64,000 bases of DNA from Alphaproteobacteria bacterium (GTDB lineage: Bacteria > Pseudomonadota > Alphaproteobacteria > Sphingomonadales > Sphingomonadaceae), in contig VBAC01000001.1 of the NCBI GenBank assembly GCA_005883305.1, positions 1,488,001 through 1,552,000 of the forward strand. Reading direction: 5' to 3'. Positions 7,181 to 13,368 of the stretch are shown piece by piece (within the stretch, counting starts at the first letter, position 1; each line of letters starts with the position of its first letter). The notes beneath the pieces are model-generated. The model made no database searches and had not been told where the DNA came from. It saw nothing but the letters and a program-made list of their open reading frames with translations. A program made the translations under genes and the position numbers.

Positions 7181-7870
7181 ATGTCGTGGACCGACGAACG
7201 GATCGATCGCCTGAAGGCGCTGTGGACCAAGGGAATGACGGCGAGCCACATCGCCGACGAGCTCGGCGGAGTCTCGCGCAACGCGGTGATCGGCAAGGCC
7301 CACCGCCTCGGCCTCCAGGCGCGTCCCTCGCCGGTCAAACCGAACGAGCCCGAGCCCAAGCCCAAGAAGACCAAAGAGCTGCCCGAGGCCGCCCCGGCTC
7401 CGGCGCCGCCCAGGCCTGTGGCCGCCGAGGCGTCCCGCCCCGCTCCCGCACGGCCCGAGCCCAAGCCCGCCCCCGCCCCGGCCGACGCCTCCACGGCAAC
7501 CGCCGAGCCGGCGGCGCGCCCCGCCGCCAAGGAGCCCCTCGTCCGCTCGATCGGCCCGGGCGGCTTCGTCCGCCAGGGTCCGGGCGACCAGCAGGCGCCG
7601 ATCCCCCCCGCCCCTCCGCGCCGCCTCGTGCCCGCCAAGCCGAGCCCCGAGGTCGCCGACAAGACCGGCCTGCTCGATCTCAACGAGAAGGTCTGCAAAT
7701 GGCCGATCGGGCACCCCGGGGAACCCGATTTCCACTTCTGCGGCAACCCGTCCAACCCCGGCTTCCCTTATTGCGTCCAGCATTGCGGAGTCGCCTACCA
7801 GGCCCAGCTCCCGCGCCGCGACAGGAAGCCCCCGCCTCCGCTTCCGTTTGGTGGACCGAGAGTGAGGTGA
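7181..7870 (+). CDS. gcrA: GcrA cell-cycle regulator
   Basis: This 229-residue protein has the GcrA N-terminal DNA-binding region (MSWTDERIDRLKALWTKGM, then ADELGGVSRNAVIGKAHRL). GcrA works with sigma-70 at methylated GANTC promoters in alphaproteobacteria. A long Pro/Ala/Lys-rich disordered linker (residues about 50-160) leads to a conserved C-terminal segment with cysteines (KVCKWPIGHP, FCGNPSNPG, YCVQHC), the sigma-interacting part in the family. The linker is longer than in Caulobacter GcrA. The gene is divergent from the ABC permease and is followed by a perfect 28-bp palindrome. Confidence 0.95.
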   Translation: MSWTDERIDRLKALWTKGMTASHIADELGGVSRNAVIGKAHRLGLQARPSPVKPNEPEPKPKKTKELPEAAPAPAPPRPVAAEASRPAPARPEPKPAPAPADASTATAEPAARPAAKEPLVRSIGPGGFVRQGPGDQQAPIPPAPPRRLVPAKPSPEVADKTGLLDLNEKVCKWPIGHPGEPDFHFCGNPSNPGFPYCVQHCGVAYQAQLPRRDRKPPPPLPFGGPRVR

Positions 7871-7877
7871 AGCCGTC

Positions 7878-7905
7878 CCGCTAATAGTGCGCGCACTATT
7901 AGCGG
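7878..7905. other. perfect 28-bp palindrome downstream of gcrA
   Basis: The 14-nt half-site CCGCTAATAGTGCG is followed immediately by its exact reverse complement, starting 8 bp after the gcrA stop. It could act as a hairpin terminator, though it lacks a T-tract on either side, or as a symmetric protein-binding site. The core is AT-richer than its surroundings. Confidence 0.6.
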
Positions 7906-7960
7906 AGTCGGCTCACCCGGCCGGCGGGGCGGCGGGCCTTAAGTCCGCCGAACCCGTCCG

Positions 7961-7988
7961 ACGTCACGGGACAATGGTTCCGTGACGT
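7961..7988. repeat. inverted repeat (9-bp arms)
   Basis: ACGTCACGG and CCGTGACGT flank a 10-nt loop in the gcrA-methyltransferase intergenic region. It lacks a T-tract. Together with the palindrome at 7878, the long repeat at 8042 and the dyad at 8172 it fills the 406-bp gap, in which I see no gene. Confidence 0.55.
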
Positions 7989-8041
7989 TTCCGCCAAGAC
8001 AGGCTTCAACCGACAAGTGCCCTGCCCTTCTGCCCCAAAGG

Positions 8042-8158
8042 GAGTCATCCCGGCGTAGGCCGGGACCCATGAACTCTGAGAGTGAAGTGCGGGCCGCGCG
8101 GGCGTCGCCTCTCCTGACGGTCGGTGTTCATGGGTCCCGGCCTTCGCCGGGATGACTC
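8042..8158. repeat. long palindromic repeat (GAGTCATCCCGGCG family)
   Basis: Same family as 6132-6250: inverted arms with GGCGTAGGCC/GGCCTTCGCC and CCCATGAA/TTCATGGG blocks enclosing variable sequence. Confidence 0.85.
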
Positions 8159-8171
8159 TGAATTGCGAACC

Positions 8172-8187
8172 GTTCCAAATTTGGAAC
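8172..8187. promoter_or_regulatory. 16-bp perfect palindrome upstream of methyltransferase
   Basis: GTTCCAAATTTGGAAC lies about 90 bp upstream of the methyltransferase start. Its AT-rich symmetric form fits a dimeric repressor or activator site. Regulatory function is inferred from symmetry and position only. Confidence 0.35.
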
Positions 8188-8276
8188 CGCCCGCCGTCAA
8201 CAGGCTCCCGCTCGCCATCTCGTACCGCCCGCGATATGATCCCCCCTTCGAGTCCCGCGCCTGAAAGGGGAAAGCG

Positions 8277-9338
8277 ATGGCCTCCGCGATCGACGAAGAA
8301 AAGCTGCACGCCTTCATCGGCAAGATGCTTGGCGACATCGGCGGCGCGATGAGCGTTCCGACGGTGCGCATCGGGCACCGCCTCGGCCTGTTCGCTGCCT
8401 TGGACGAGGGCCCCGCCACCGCCGCCGAGCTCGCGGAGCGCGCCGGGGGCCTTCACGAGCGTTACGTCCGCGAATGGGCGCTTGCCCAGGCCGCCAACGG
8501 CTATGTCGACTACGATCCCGCGACCGAGCGCTTCAGCCTCTCGCCCGAGCAGGCGATGGTCTTCACCGTCAAGGACAGCCCGGTCTATCTCGCCGGCGCG
8601 TTCGAGCTGGTCGCGGCGATGATCGAGGCCGAGCCCAGGGTCGAGGAGTGCTTCCGCCGCGGCACCGGCGTTCGCTGGGGCGACCATGCCGGCTGCCTGT
8701 TCTGCGCCACCGGCGCCTTCTTCCGCCCGGGCTACGTCAACAACATCGTCCAGAGCTGGATCCCGGCGCTCGACGGCGTTGGAGCCAAGCTCGAGGCCGG
8801 CGCGAAGGTCGCCGACGTCGGCTGCGGAGTGGGCTTCTCGACCCTTCTGATGGCCGAGGCCTGGCCCAATTCCAGCTTCGTCGGCTACGATTTCCACGAG
8901 CCCTCGATCCGCGAGGCCCGCGCCCATGCGCAAAGCCACGGCCTCGCCGATCGCGTCCGCTTCGAGGTCGCCGCGGCCAAGGACATCGCCGAGGACGGCT
9001 TCGATCTCGTCACCATGTACGATTGCCTCCACGACATGGGCGATCCCAAAGGCTGCGCCGGCCACATGCGCCGAATCCTCGCGGACGGCGGAAGCTGGAT
9101 GATCGTCGAGCCGATCGCCGGCAATTCGCCCGCCGACAACATGAACCCGGTCGGCCGGCTCTACTACAACGCCTCGACCATGATCTGCGTCCCCACCTCG
9201 CTCGACCAGGAGGTCGGCGAGGGCCTCGGCGCCCAGGCCGGCGAGGCGCGCCTGTCGGAGGTGATCCGCAGCGGCGGCTTCGCCAGCGTGCGCCGGGCCA
9301 CCGAGGGGCCTTTCAATATGGTCCTCGAAGCGCGCTAA
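8277..9338 (+). CDS. class I SAM-dependent methyltransferase with N-terminal winged-helix domain
   Basis: This 353-residue protein has an N-terminal dimerisation/winged-helix region (RIGHRLGLFAALDEGPATAAELAERAGG, typical of O-methyltransferase-like proteins) and a Rossmann methyltransferase domain with motif I VADVGCGVGFSTLLM (about residues 178-192), the acidic loop FVGYDFHEPSI and the post-motif DLVTMYDCLHDMGDP. It resembles the mycobacterial Rv2258c-type family. Substrate unknown. The ATG follows a GAAAGGGGAAAG purine-rich RBS. A palindrome upstream may control it. Confidence 0.85.
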   Translation: MASAIDEEKLHAFIGKMLGDIGGAMSVPTVRIGHRLGLFAALDEGPATAAELAERAGGLHERYVREWALAQAANGYVDYDPATERFSLSPEQAMVFTVKDSPVYLAGAFELVAAMIEAEPRVEECFRRGTGVRWGDHAGCLFCATGAFFRPGYVNNIVQSWIPALDGVGAKLEAGAKVADVGCGVGFSTLLMAEAWPNSSFVGYDFHEPSIREARAHAQSHGLADRVRFEVAAAKDIAEDGFDLVTMYDCLHDMGDPKGCAGHMRRILADGGSWMIVEPIAGNSPADNMNPVGRLYYNASTMICVPTSLDQEVGEGLGAQAGEARLSEVIRSGGFASVRRATEGPFNMVLEAR

Positions 9339-9345
9339 GCTGACT

Positions 9346-9366
9346 CCCTCTCCCATGGGGAGAGGG
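9346..9366. repeat. short palindromic repeat (CCCTCTCCC family)
   Basis: ccctctccc-atg-gggagaggg dyad just after the methyltransferase stop; same family as 4786. It may also form the 3' hairpin of that transcript. Confidence 0.65.
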
Positions 9367-9456
9367 TTTTGGCGCCAACCCCTTCATCGAGCCAATTCAA
9401 CCCCTTACCCCACCCGAACATTCCCCTCCGCCCCGCGATCTGCCAGCATCGCGCCC

Positions 9457-10338
9457 ATGTCCACCGCCCCCGAACCTGCCCCCACGCTGCGATTCGCCTG
9501 CACGTCGTGCGGCGCCTGCTGCAACCGTTCGCCGGAGGTGCAATTGTCCGAGGCGGCGGCGCTGGCGGGCACGTTCGTCTTCCGCCTGATGTTCCGCCTC
9601 TACGATCTTCCGCGCGCCTTCGCGGCCCGCACCGCCGCCGCCGCTTCGCCCGCCGAATTTTACGAATCGAGGCGCCTGCTCGCCGCCTTCGCCGCCCGCC
9701 AATATCCCGCGAAGCTGAGGCGCGAGGGCAAGCCGGTCGACTATATCCGCTCGCTCGCCGTCTCCGCGCTGTCGCTCGACACCGGCGGCGGCGCCTGCGC
9801 CGCCCTCCACGAGGGCCGCTGCACGATCTACGAGCGCCGCCCCGCCGCCTGCCGGAGCGTGCCCTTCCATTATTCGCGCGCCGAGGCCTCGGCCGGGCGC
9901 GACCTCGCGGCCTTCGTCGCCACGCCGGGCTATGGCTGCGACACCGGCCCAAACGCTCCGATCGTCCTCGAAGCGGGCCGGATCGTCGACTCCGAGACGC
10001 GCCGGGCGCGAAGCGACGCGCTGGCCCTCGCCGGGCAGGACCGCCCCTGGACCCGGGCCATTCTTCGCCGGATGAAGCCCGGCTCCAGGAATAGCGGACT
10101 GCCCGGCCATCGCGAGATCGAGGCCAACGCGCCGTTCGGGGCGACGACGGTTTCGATGGGCGTCGCCTGGCGGATCGCCGCCGATGCCGGGCTGATCGCC
10201 CCCGGCCAGTGCCGCTCGCTGATCGCCGACCAGAGCGCTCTGATCGGCGAGGCGCTCGCCGCCCCGCTCTGCCCGCCCGACGAGCGCGAAACGCTTCGCG
10301 AGATGCGCGCCGAATATCGCGCGCTGCTGAACGGCTGA
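9457..10338 (+). CDS. YkgJ-type cysteine cluster protein
   Basis: This 293-residue protein begins with the FACTSCGACCNRSPEVQLSE block of the YkgJ/UPF0153 zinc- or iron-binding cysteine-cluster family. It continues with further metal-binding candidates CAALHEGRCTIYERRPAACR and GYGCDTGPN. The family function is not established; some members are linked to metal chelation. The start at 9457 (MSTAPEPAPT) is chosen because it directly precedes the conserved cysteine block; the longer frame overlaps repeat DNA. There is no membrane segment, so it is probably cytoplasmic. Confidence 0.8.
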   Translation: MSTAPEPAPTLRFACTSCGACCNRSPEVQLSEAAALAGTFVFRLMFRLYDLPRAFAARTAAAASPAEFYESRRLLAAFAARQYPAKLRREGKPVDYIRSLAVSALSLDTGGGACAALHEGRCTIYERRPAACRSVPFHYSRAEASAGRDLAAFVATPGYGCDTGPNAPIVLEAGRIVDSETRRARSDALALAGQDRPWTRAILRRMKPGSRNSGLPGHREIEANAPFGATTVSMGVAWRIAADAGLIAPGQCRSLIADQSALIGEALAAPLCPPDERETLREMRAEYRALLNG

Positions 10339-10418
10339 TCGCGGTTGCGGGCGCGGACCGATCTGCTAATCTGCCGGGCATGGAAGGCGGCCTTCGCGGC
10401 CGATATTCGGGGGTCCCA

Positions 10419-10589
10419 GTGAAGCTTTACCGGATCAACAAGCTGACCAGGCCCGGCGGGACCGTGCTCAAGAAGAAGGACGTCCTCGCCGCCTCCGACC
10501 GCGAGGCGCTTCGCCGCGCCGACGAGAGCGACGATTGCCCGGTCTGCGAGGTGCTCCGCGACGGCAATCCGGTCGGCTCGGTCGTCTAG
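10419..10589 (+). CDS. small hypothetical protein
   Basis: This 56-residue basic/acidic protein (MKLYRINKLTRPGGTVLKKK, ending CPVCEVLRDGNPVGSVV) contains a CPVC pair. The GTG at 10419 gives the most natural N-terminus; the ATG at 10380 would add 13 residues (MEGGLRGRYSGVP) and cannot be excluded. It has no signal or membrane segment. It reads as a genuine folded mini-protein, but I do not recognise a family. Confidence 0.55.
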   Translation: MKLYRINKLTRPGGTVLKKKDVLAASDREALRRADESDDCPVCEVLRDGNPVGSVV

Positions 10590-10618
10590 GGGCCTGATCG
10601 CCTTCGACAGCCCTCTCC

Positions 10619-10717
10619 GCTCATCCTGAGGAGCCGTTGAGCTTGTCGAAACGGCGTCTCGAAGGACGGTCCTTCGATACGGGCCTTCGCCAAGCTCAGT
10701 CCCTACTCAGGATGAGC
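10619..10717. repeat. long palindromic repeat (GCTCATCCTGAGG family)
   Basis: Inverted arms GCTCATCCTGAG / CTCAGGATGAGC, with inner TTGAGCTTGTCGAA / TTCGCCAAGCTCA blocks, lie between two small genes. It resembles common GAGCTTGTCGAA-type repeats; related pieces occur at 51421 and 53779. Confidence 0.8.
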
Positions 10718-10755
10718 GGTTCAAAATAAAGCTGATTATTCCCTAGCCGTCCCCC

Positions 10756-10923
10756 TCAGCCCGCGCCGCCGCCTTCCTCCAGGATCCGCCTGATATCCGC
10801 CTCGCCCTCCTCGGCCATGGCCCGAAGGATGGAGGCGGCGCGCGGATCGGTCGTCGCCGCCGCGAGCCGCCGGCACTGCGCCACCCGCGCCCGCATCTTG
10901 GCGACGATCTCACCCTCGTCCAT
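10756..10923 (-). CDS. small helical protein downstream of terminase
   Basis: This 55-residue, probably all-helical protein (MDEGEIVAKMRARVAQCRRL, ATTDPRAASILRAMAEEGEA) resembles small sphingomonad proteins with a CRRLAxxTxDP motif. It lies 98 bp after the terminase stop on the same strand and could belong to the same transcript. The function is unknown. A portal protein gene would be expected here in a complete gene-transfer-agent cluster but is absent. Confidence 0.55.
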   Translation of the reverse strand: MDEGEIVAKMRARVAQCRRLAAATTDPRAASILRAMAEEGEADIRRILEEGGGAG

Positions 10924-11021
10924 GGGGGCCCCAAACCGGCGGAAGCGCCGCCGCGTTCCGCCGTTCGCCGCGCGCGGCGCACATTCGGCGGCACTGTTGC
11001 GCCCGGGCGACAGGCGCGCGC

Positions 11022-12434
11022 CTAGAGCCAGGCGATCCGCGGCCCGCCCCGCTCGCGCCCGAGCATCAGATCGGTCAGCGCCCAGACCATCGCGTCCGCG
11101 CGGTCCGGCGATCCCTTCCCCGCATAGCCGCCGCCCCGGATCATCGCGCACAATTCGTCCTCGAGCTCGGGGAAGCGCCCGGCGAACTTCGCCCGGCCGC
11201 TCTCGAACAGCATCGCCACCGGCTCGGCCCTGTCGCCCTTGCCGAAGCGGGCGAAGACCGGCCGCACCGGAAGCCCCCGGTCGGCCGCGCGAAGCACGCT
11301 CCTCACCATGTCCCCGCCCTGGTTCTTCTCGACGATCACGCATTCCGCGCCCCAATGCTCGGCCGCGGCGACCACCCGGGCCGCCCACCCCTCGGGCGAG
11401 AGCCCGCGCTCGCTATGGTCGCCGAGCACATAGCCGAGGCCCTCCGCATCCACCCCGCAGGCGACGATCCCGCACGCATCCCCCTCGGCCGAAGCCGGCG
11501 GATCCACCCCGATCACGATCCGGCGAAGCCGTTCCCCGGCGGAGGCCGGGGCCCAGGCCTCGCTTCGGCCACCTTCCACCATCCCCCGAGTCCACAGCGC
11601 CCCTTCCGCCTCCGCGATCAGCTCGCCCTCCAGCTCCTCGCGCCCCTTGCGCGTGCCGCCATAATCGGCCTCGAGCTTCGCCACCCGCGCCGCCGGCAGG
11701 TTGAGATTGTCGGCCGTCCGCCCGTTGGTCCGGGCGACGTCGCCCGCCGCCGCCAGCCTGCGAAGCAGCGGCACCGCGCGCGGCGTGGTCGTCACCAAAG
11801 TCCTGGGCGCGCTCCCGAGCCTCAAGCCCAGCTGCAGATTGTCCCACGTCTCCTCGGGGTAGCGCCATTTGGCGATCTCGTCGCACCAGGCGAAATGATG
11901 CTCGGGCCCGCGCAGCTTCTCCGGGCAGGCGCCCGAATAGAGAGTGGCCTCGGCCCCCGAGGCGAAGCGAACCACCCCCGCCGTCCGCGCGAACGTCACC
12001 GCCTCCCCGGTCCGAGCCACCGCGATCAGCCCGCTCACACCGTCGACCATCACCTTGCGCGCATCCTCGATCGTCGCTCCGACGAGGGCGATCCGCAAGG
12101 ACCCGTCGGCCCGCGCCAGCGCACTGACCCACTCGGCCCCCGCGCGGGTCTTGCCGAAGCCGCGCCCGGTGACCATCAGCCAGGCCGGCCAGTCTCCCGG
12201 CGGCGGCAATTGCCCCTCATGCGCCCAGCCCGCCCAGAATTCGTTGAAGGTGCGCTTCTCGGGCACGGAGAGCCGCCGAACGATCCACGCCCTCTTGTCC
12301 GCCGGCAGCCGCGCGATCCGGTACACCGTCCGCCGCAACGCCCGTTCGTCGCGGGTCAGGCCTCGCTGCCCGGTGCTCTCTCTCCCATGGGGAGAGGGCT
12401 GGGGTGAGGGGGTACGGTGTTCGGCATCACTCAC
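11022..12434 (-). CDS. terminase large subunit (gene-transfer-agent / phage DNA packaging)
   Basis: This protein of about 470 residues has the terminase ATPase (GDWPAWLMVTGRGFGKTRAG, a Walker A region; HHFAWCDEIAKW, Walker B-like DE) and the C-terminal nuclease (RIVIGVDPPAS, then ECVIVEKNQGGD, then RADAMVWALTDL). It packages DNA into capsids; alphaproteobacterial gene transfer agents carry this type. The GTG start at 12434 overlaps the small subunit gene by 8 bp. Two palindromic repeats are translated in frame: HRTPSPQPSPHGRE near the N-terminus and EAWAPASAGE within the nuclease half. No portal, protease or capsid gene follows. Confidence 0.88.
   Translation of the reverse strand: MSDAEHRTPSPQPSPHGRESTGQRGLTRDERALRRTVYRIARLPADKRAWIVRRLSVPEKRTFNEFWAGWAHEGQLPPPGDWPAWLMVTGRGFGKTRAGAEWVSALARADGSLRIALVGATIEDARKVMVDGVSGLIAVARTGEAVTFARTAGVVRFASGAEATLYSGACPEKLRGPEHHFAWCDEIAKWRYPEETWDNLQLGLRLGSAPRTLVTTTPRAVPLLRRLAAAGDVARTNGRTADNLNLPAARVAKLEADYGGTRKGREELEGELIAEAEGALWTRGMVEGGRSEAWAPASAGERLRRIVIGVDPPASAEGDACGIVACGVDAEGLGYVLGDHSERGLSPEGWAARVVAAAEHWGAECVIVEKNQGGDMVRSVLRAADRGLPVRPVFARFGKGDRAEPVAMLFESGRAKFAGRFPELEDELCAMIRGGGYAGKGSPDRADAMVWALTDLMLGRERGGPRIAWL
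11531..11557. repeat. CCCCGGCG..GGCCGGGG half-repeat embedded in terminase CDS
   Basis: gttccccggcggaggccggg plus gcccagg matches one arm of the repeats at 24891 and 27298 but lies inside the terminase coding sequence, where it encodes WAPASAGE in frame. Confidence 0.7.
12378..12412. repeat. CCCTCTCCC-family repeat embedded in terminase 5' CDS
   Basis: ctctcccatggggagagggc followed by tggggtgaggg matches the intergenic repeat family at 4786 and 13074. It is read in frame as SPQPSPHGRE near the terminase N-terminus. Confidence 0.7.
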
Positions 12435-13014
12435 CCTCGCCTCCATCCATACCGGCCGCCGCCGCCACATCGCCCCGAGTCTTCAGCTTGCGCACCTGCT
12501 CGCGCTTCAGCCTGAGCCGCCGGTTGAGCACCTCCAGCTTGGCCAGCAGCGATTCGTCCAGCGCCTTCTCGCTGACCCGCCTGGGCGCGTAGCCGGCCCG
12601 CCCGGTGCGCTTCTCGCCGGCCTTGCGCCGCAGCCGCAGCAGATGCAGCCCCAGCTCCCTGTCGGGCGGCAGCGGCTCGGGCGCCGGCTCCGGCGAGTCC
12701 GGCCCCGGCCCGTCGGGCCAGCCGCCGGCCGCCAGCGCGATCATCTGCGCCTCGAGATTGCCGTAGCCGATCTCCAGCGCCTCATCGAATTGCCCGGCGA
12801 AGACGGGATCGCGCCGCCGGTGATAGTTCACCGTCTCCGGCGTGATCCCCGCCGCCTCCGCCGCCGCCTTGAGGTTGCAGCAGGTCGCGATGTGATCGAG
12901 CACGATCCGCTTCTTCGCCGCCGTGAACCCGTCCTTGCGCTCCTTGCGCGCCTGCACCTTGCGCTTGTTGCCGCCCCTGATGCTCACGCTTTTCCCGTCC
13001 GTCTTGCGCGCCAT
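12427..13014 (-). CDS. terminase small subunit-like HTH protein
   Basis: This 195-residue basic protein has an N-terminal lysine-rich stretch, then a helix-turn-helix core (VLDHIATCCNLKAAAEAAGI, TPETVNYHRRRDPVFAGQF) like phage/GTA small terminases that bind DNA, and a C-terminal coiled-coil region (LLAKLEVLNRRLRLKREQV). The ATG at 13014 is chosen because the residues upstream translate the terminator hairpin. It overlaps the large subunit gene, as terminase pairs usually do. Confidence 0.75.
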   Translation of the reverse strand: MARKTDGKSVSIRGGNKRKVQARKERKDGFTAAKKRIVLDHIATCCNLKAAAEAAGITPETVNYHRRRDPVFAGQFDEALEIGYGNLEAQMIALAAGGWPDGPGPDSPEPAPEPLPPDRELGLHLLRLRRKAGEKRTGRAGYAPRRVSEKALDESLLAKLEVLNRRLRLKREQVRKLKTRGDVAAAAGMDGGEGE

Positions 13015-13039
13015 TCCCGCTCTCCGTCTGCGAAAAATG

Positions 13040-13067
13040 AAAAAGGCCGCGGCGAAACGCCACGGCC
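13040..13067 (-). terminator. rho-independent terminator just upstream of the terminase pair
   Basis: On the minus strand GGCCGTGGCG-TTT-CGCCGCGGCC (10-bp stem with one G-U wobble on this strand) is followed by TTTTTCATTTTTC. It lies 26 nt before the terminase small-subunit ATG, and would stop transcription arriving from the 1331-aa gene or act as an attenuator for the terminase pair. Confidence 0.75.
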
Positions 13068-13073
13068 TCAAAT

Positions 13074-13111
13074 CCCCTCTCCCCTAGCGGGAGAGGGTTA
13101 GGGTGAGGGGG
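13074..13111. repeat. palindromic repeat (CCCTCTCCC family)
   Basis: cccctctcccctagcgggag followed by agggttagggtgaggggg, upstream of the terminase genes; same family as 4786 and 12378. The remaining gap to 13368 contains only the small dyad at 13322 and no recognisable gene. Confidence 0.7.
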
Positions 13112-13321
13112 TTCGGCGCCTGAGATCAGACCCAAATGTCACCGCCCACCACGATGTGAAAATCGTCCCCGCGACTCGCCCACCGGCGCGACTCGCAATT
13201 CTCGACGATGACCAAAATGTGCCATATCAGTGTGTAGCTGTCAACCAGAAAATCCTGACCGGTTCATCTCCGACAAAATCCCGCCCTTTTCGGCACTTTC
13301 CCGCCGCTGAGGGGGGCGGAA

Positions 13322-13341
13322 TGTCGGATCGGAAATCCGAC
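13322..13341. repeat. 8-bp inverted repeat after the 1331-aa gene
   Basis: TGTCGGAT-CGGA-ATCCGACA lies 28 bp downstream of the stop of the minus-strand 1331-aa gene. The stem is stable, but there is no clear T-tract on that strand; it may be a weak terminator or RNA-stabilising hairpin. Confidence 0.45.
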
Positions 13342-13368
13342 AAAATGCAGGAAAAATGCGCGACGAAT

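Noticed and set aside
6317-7783. 488-codon minus-strand frame across the ABC permease and gcrA
   Set aside because: It is out of frame with the permease, which has clear membrane helices, and antisense to GcrA, which has clear family motifs.
6132-8158. Repeated GAGTCATCCCGGCG units as a possible CRISPR array
   Set aside because: The copies are dispersed inverted pairs at 6132, 8042, 45262 and 58482, not regularly spaced direct repeats with spacers, and no cas genes are present.
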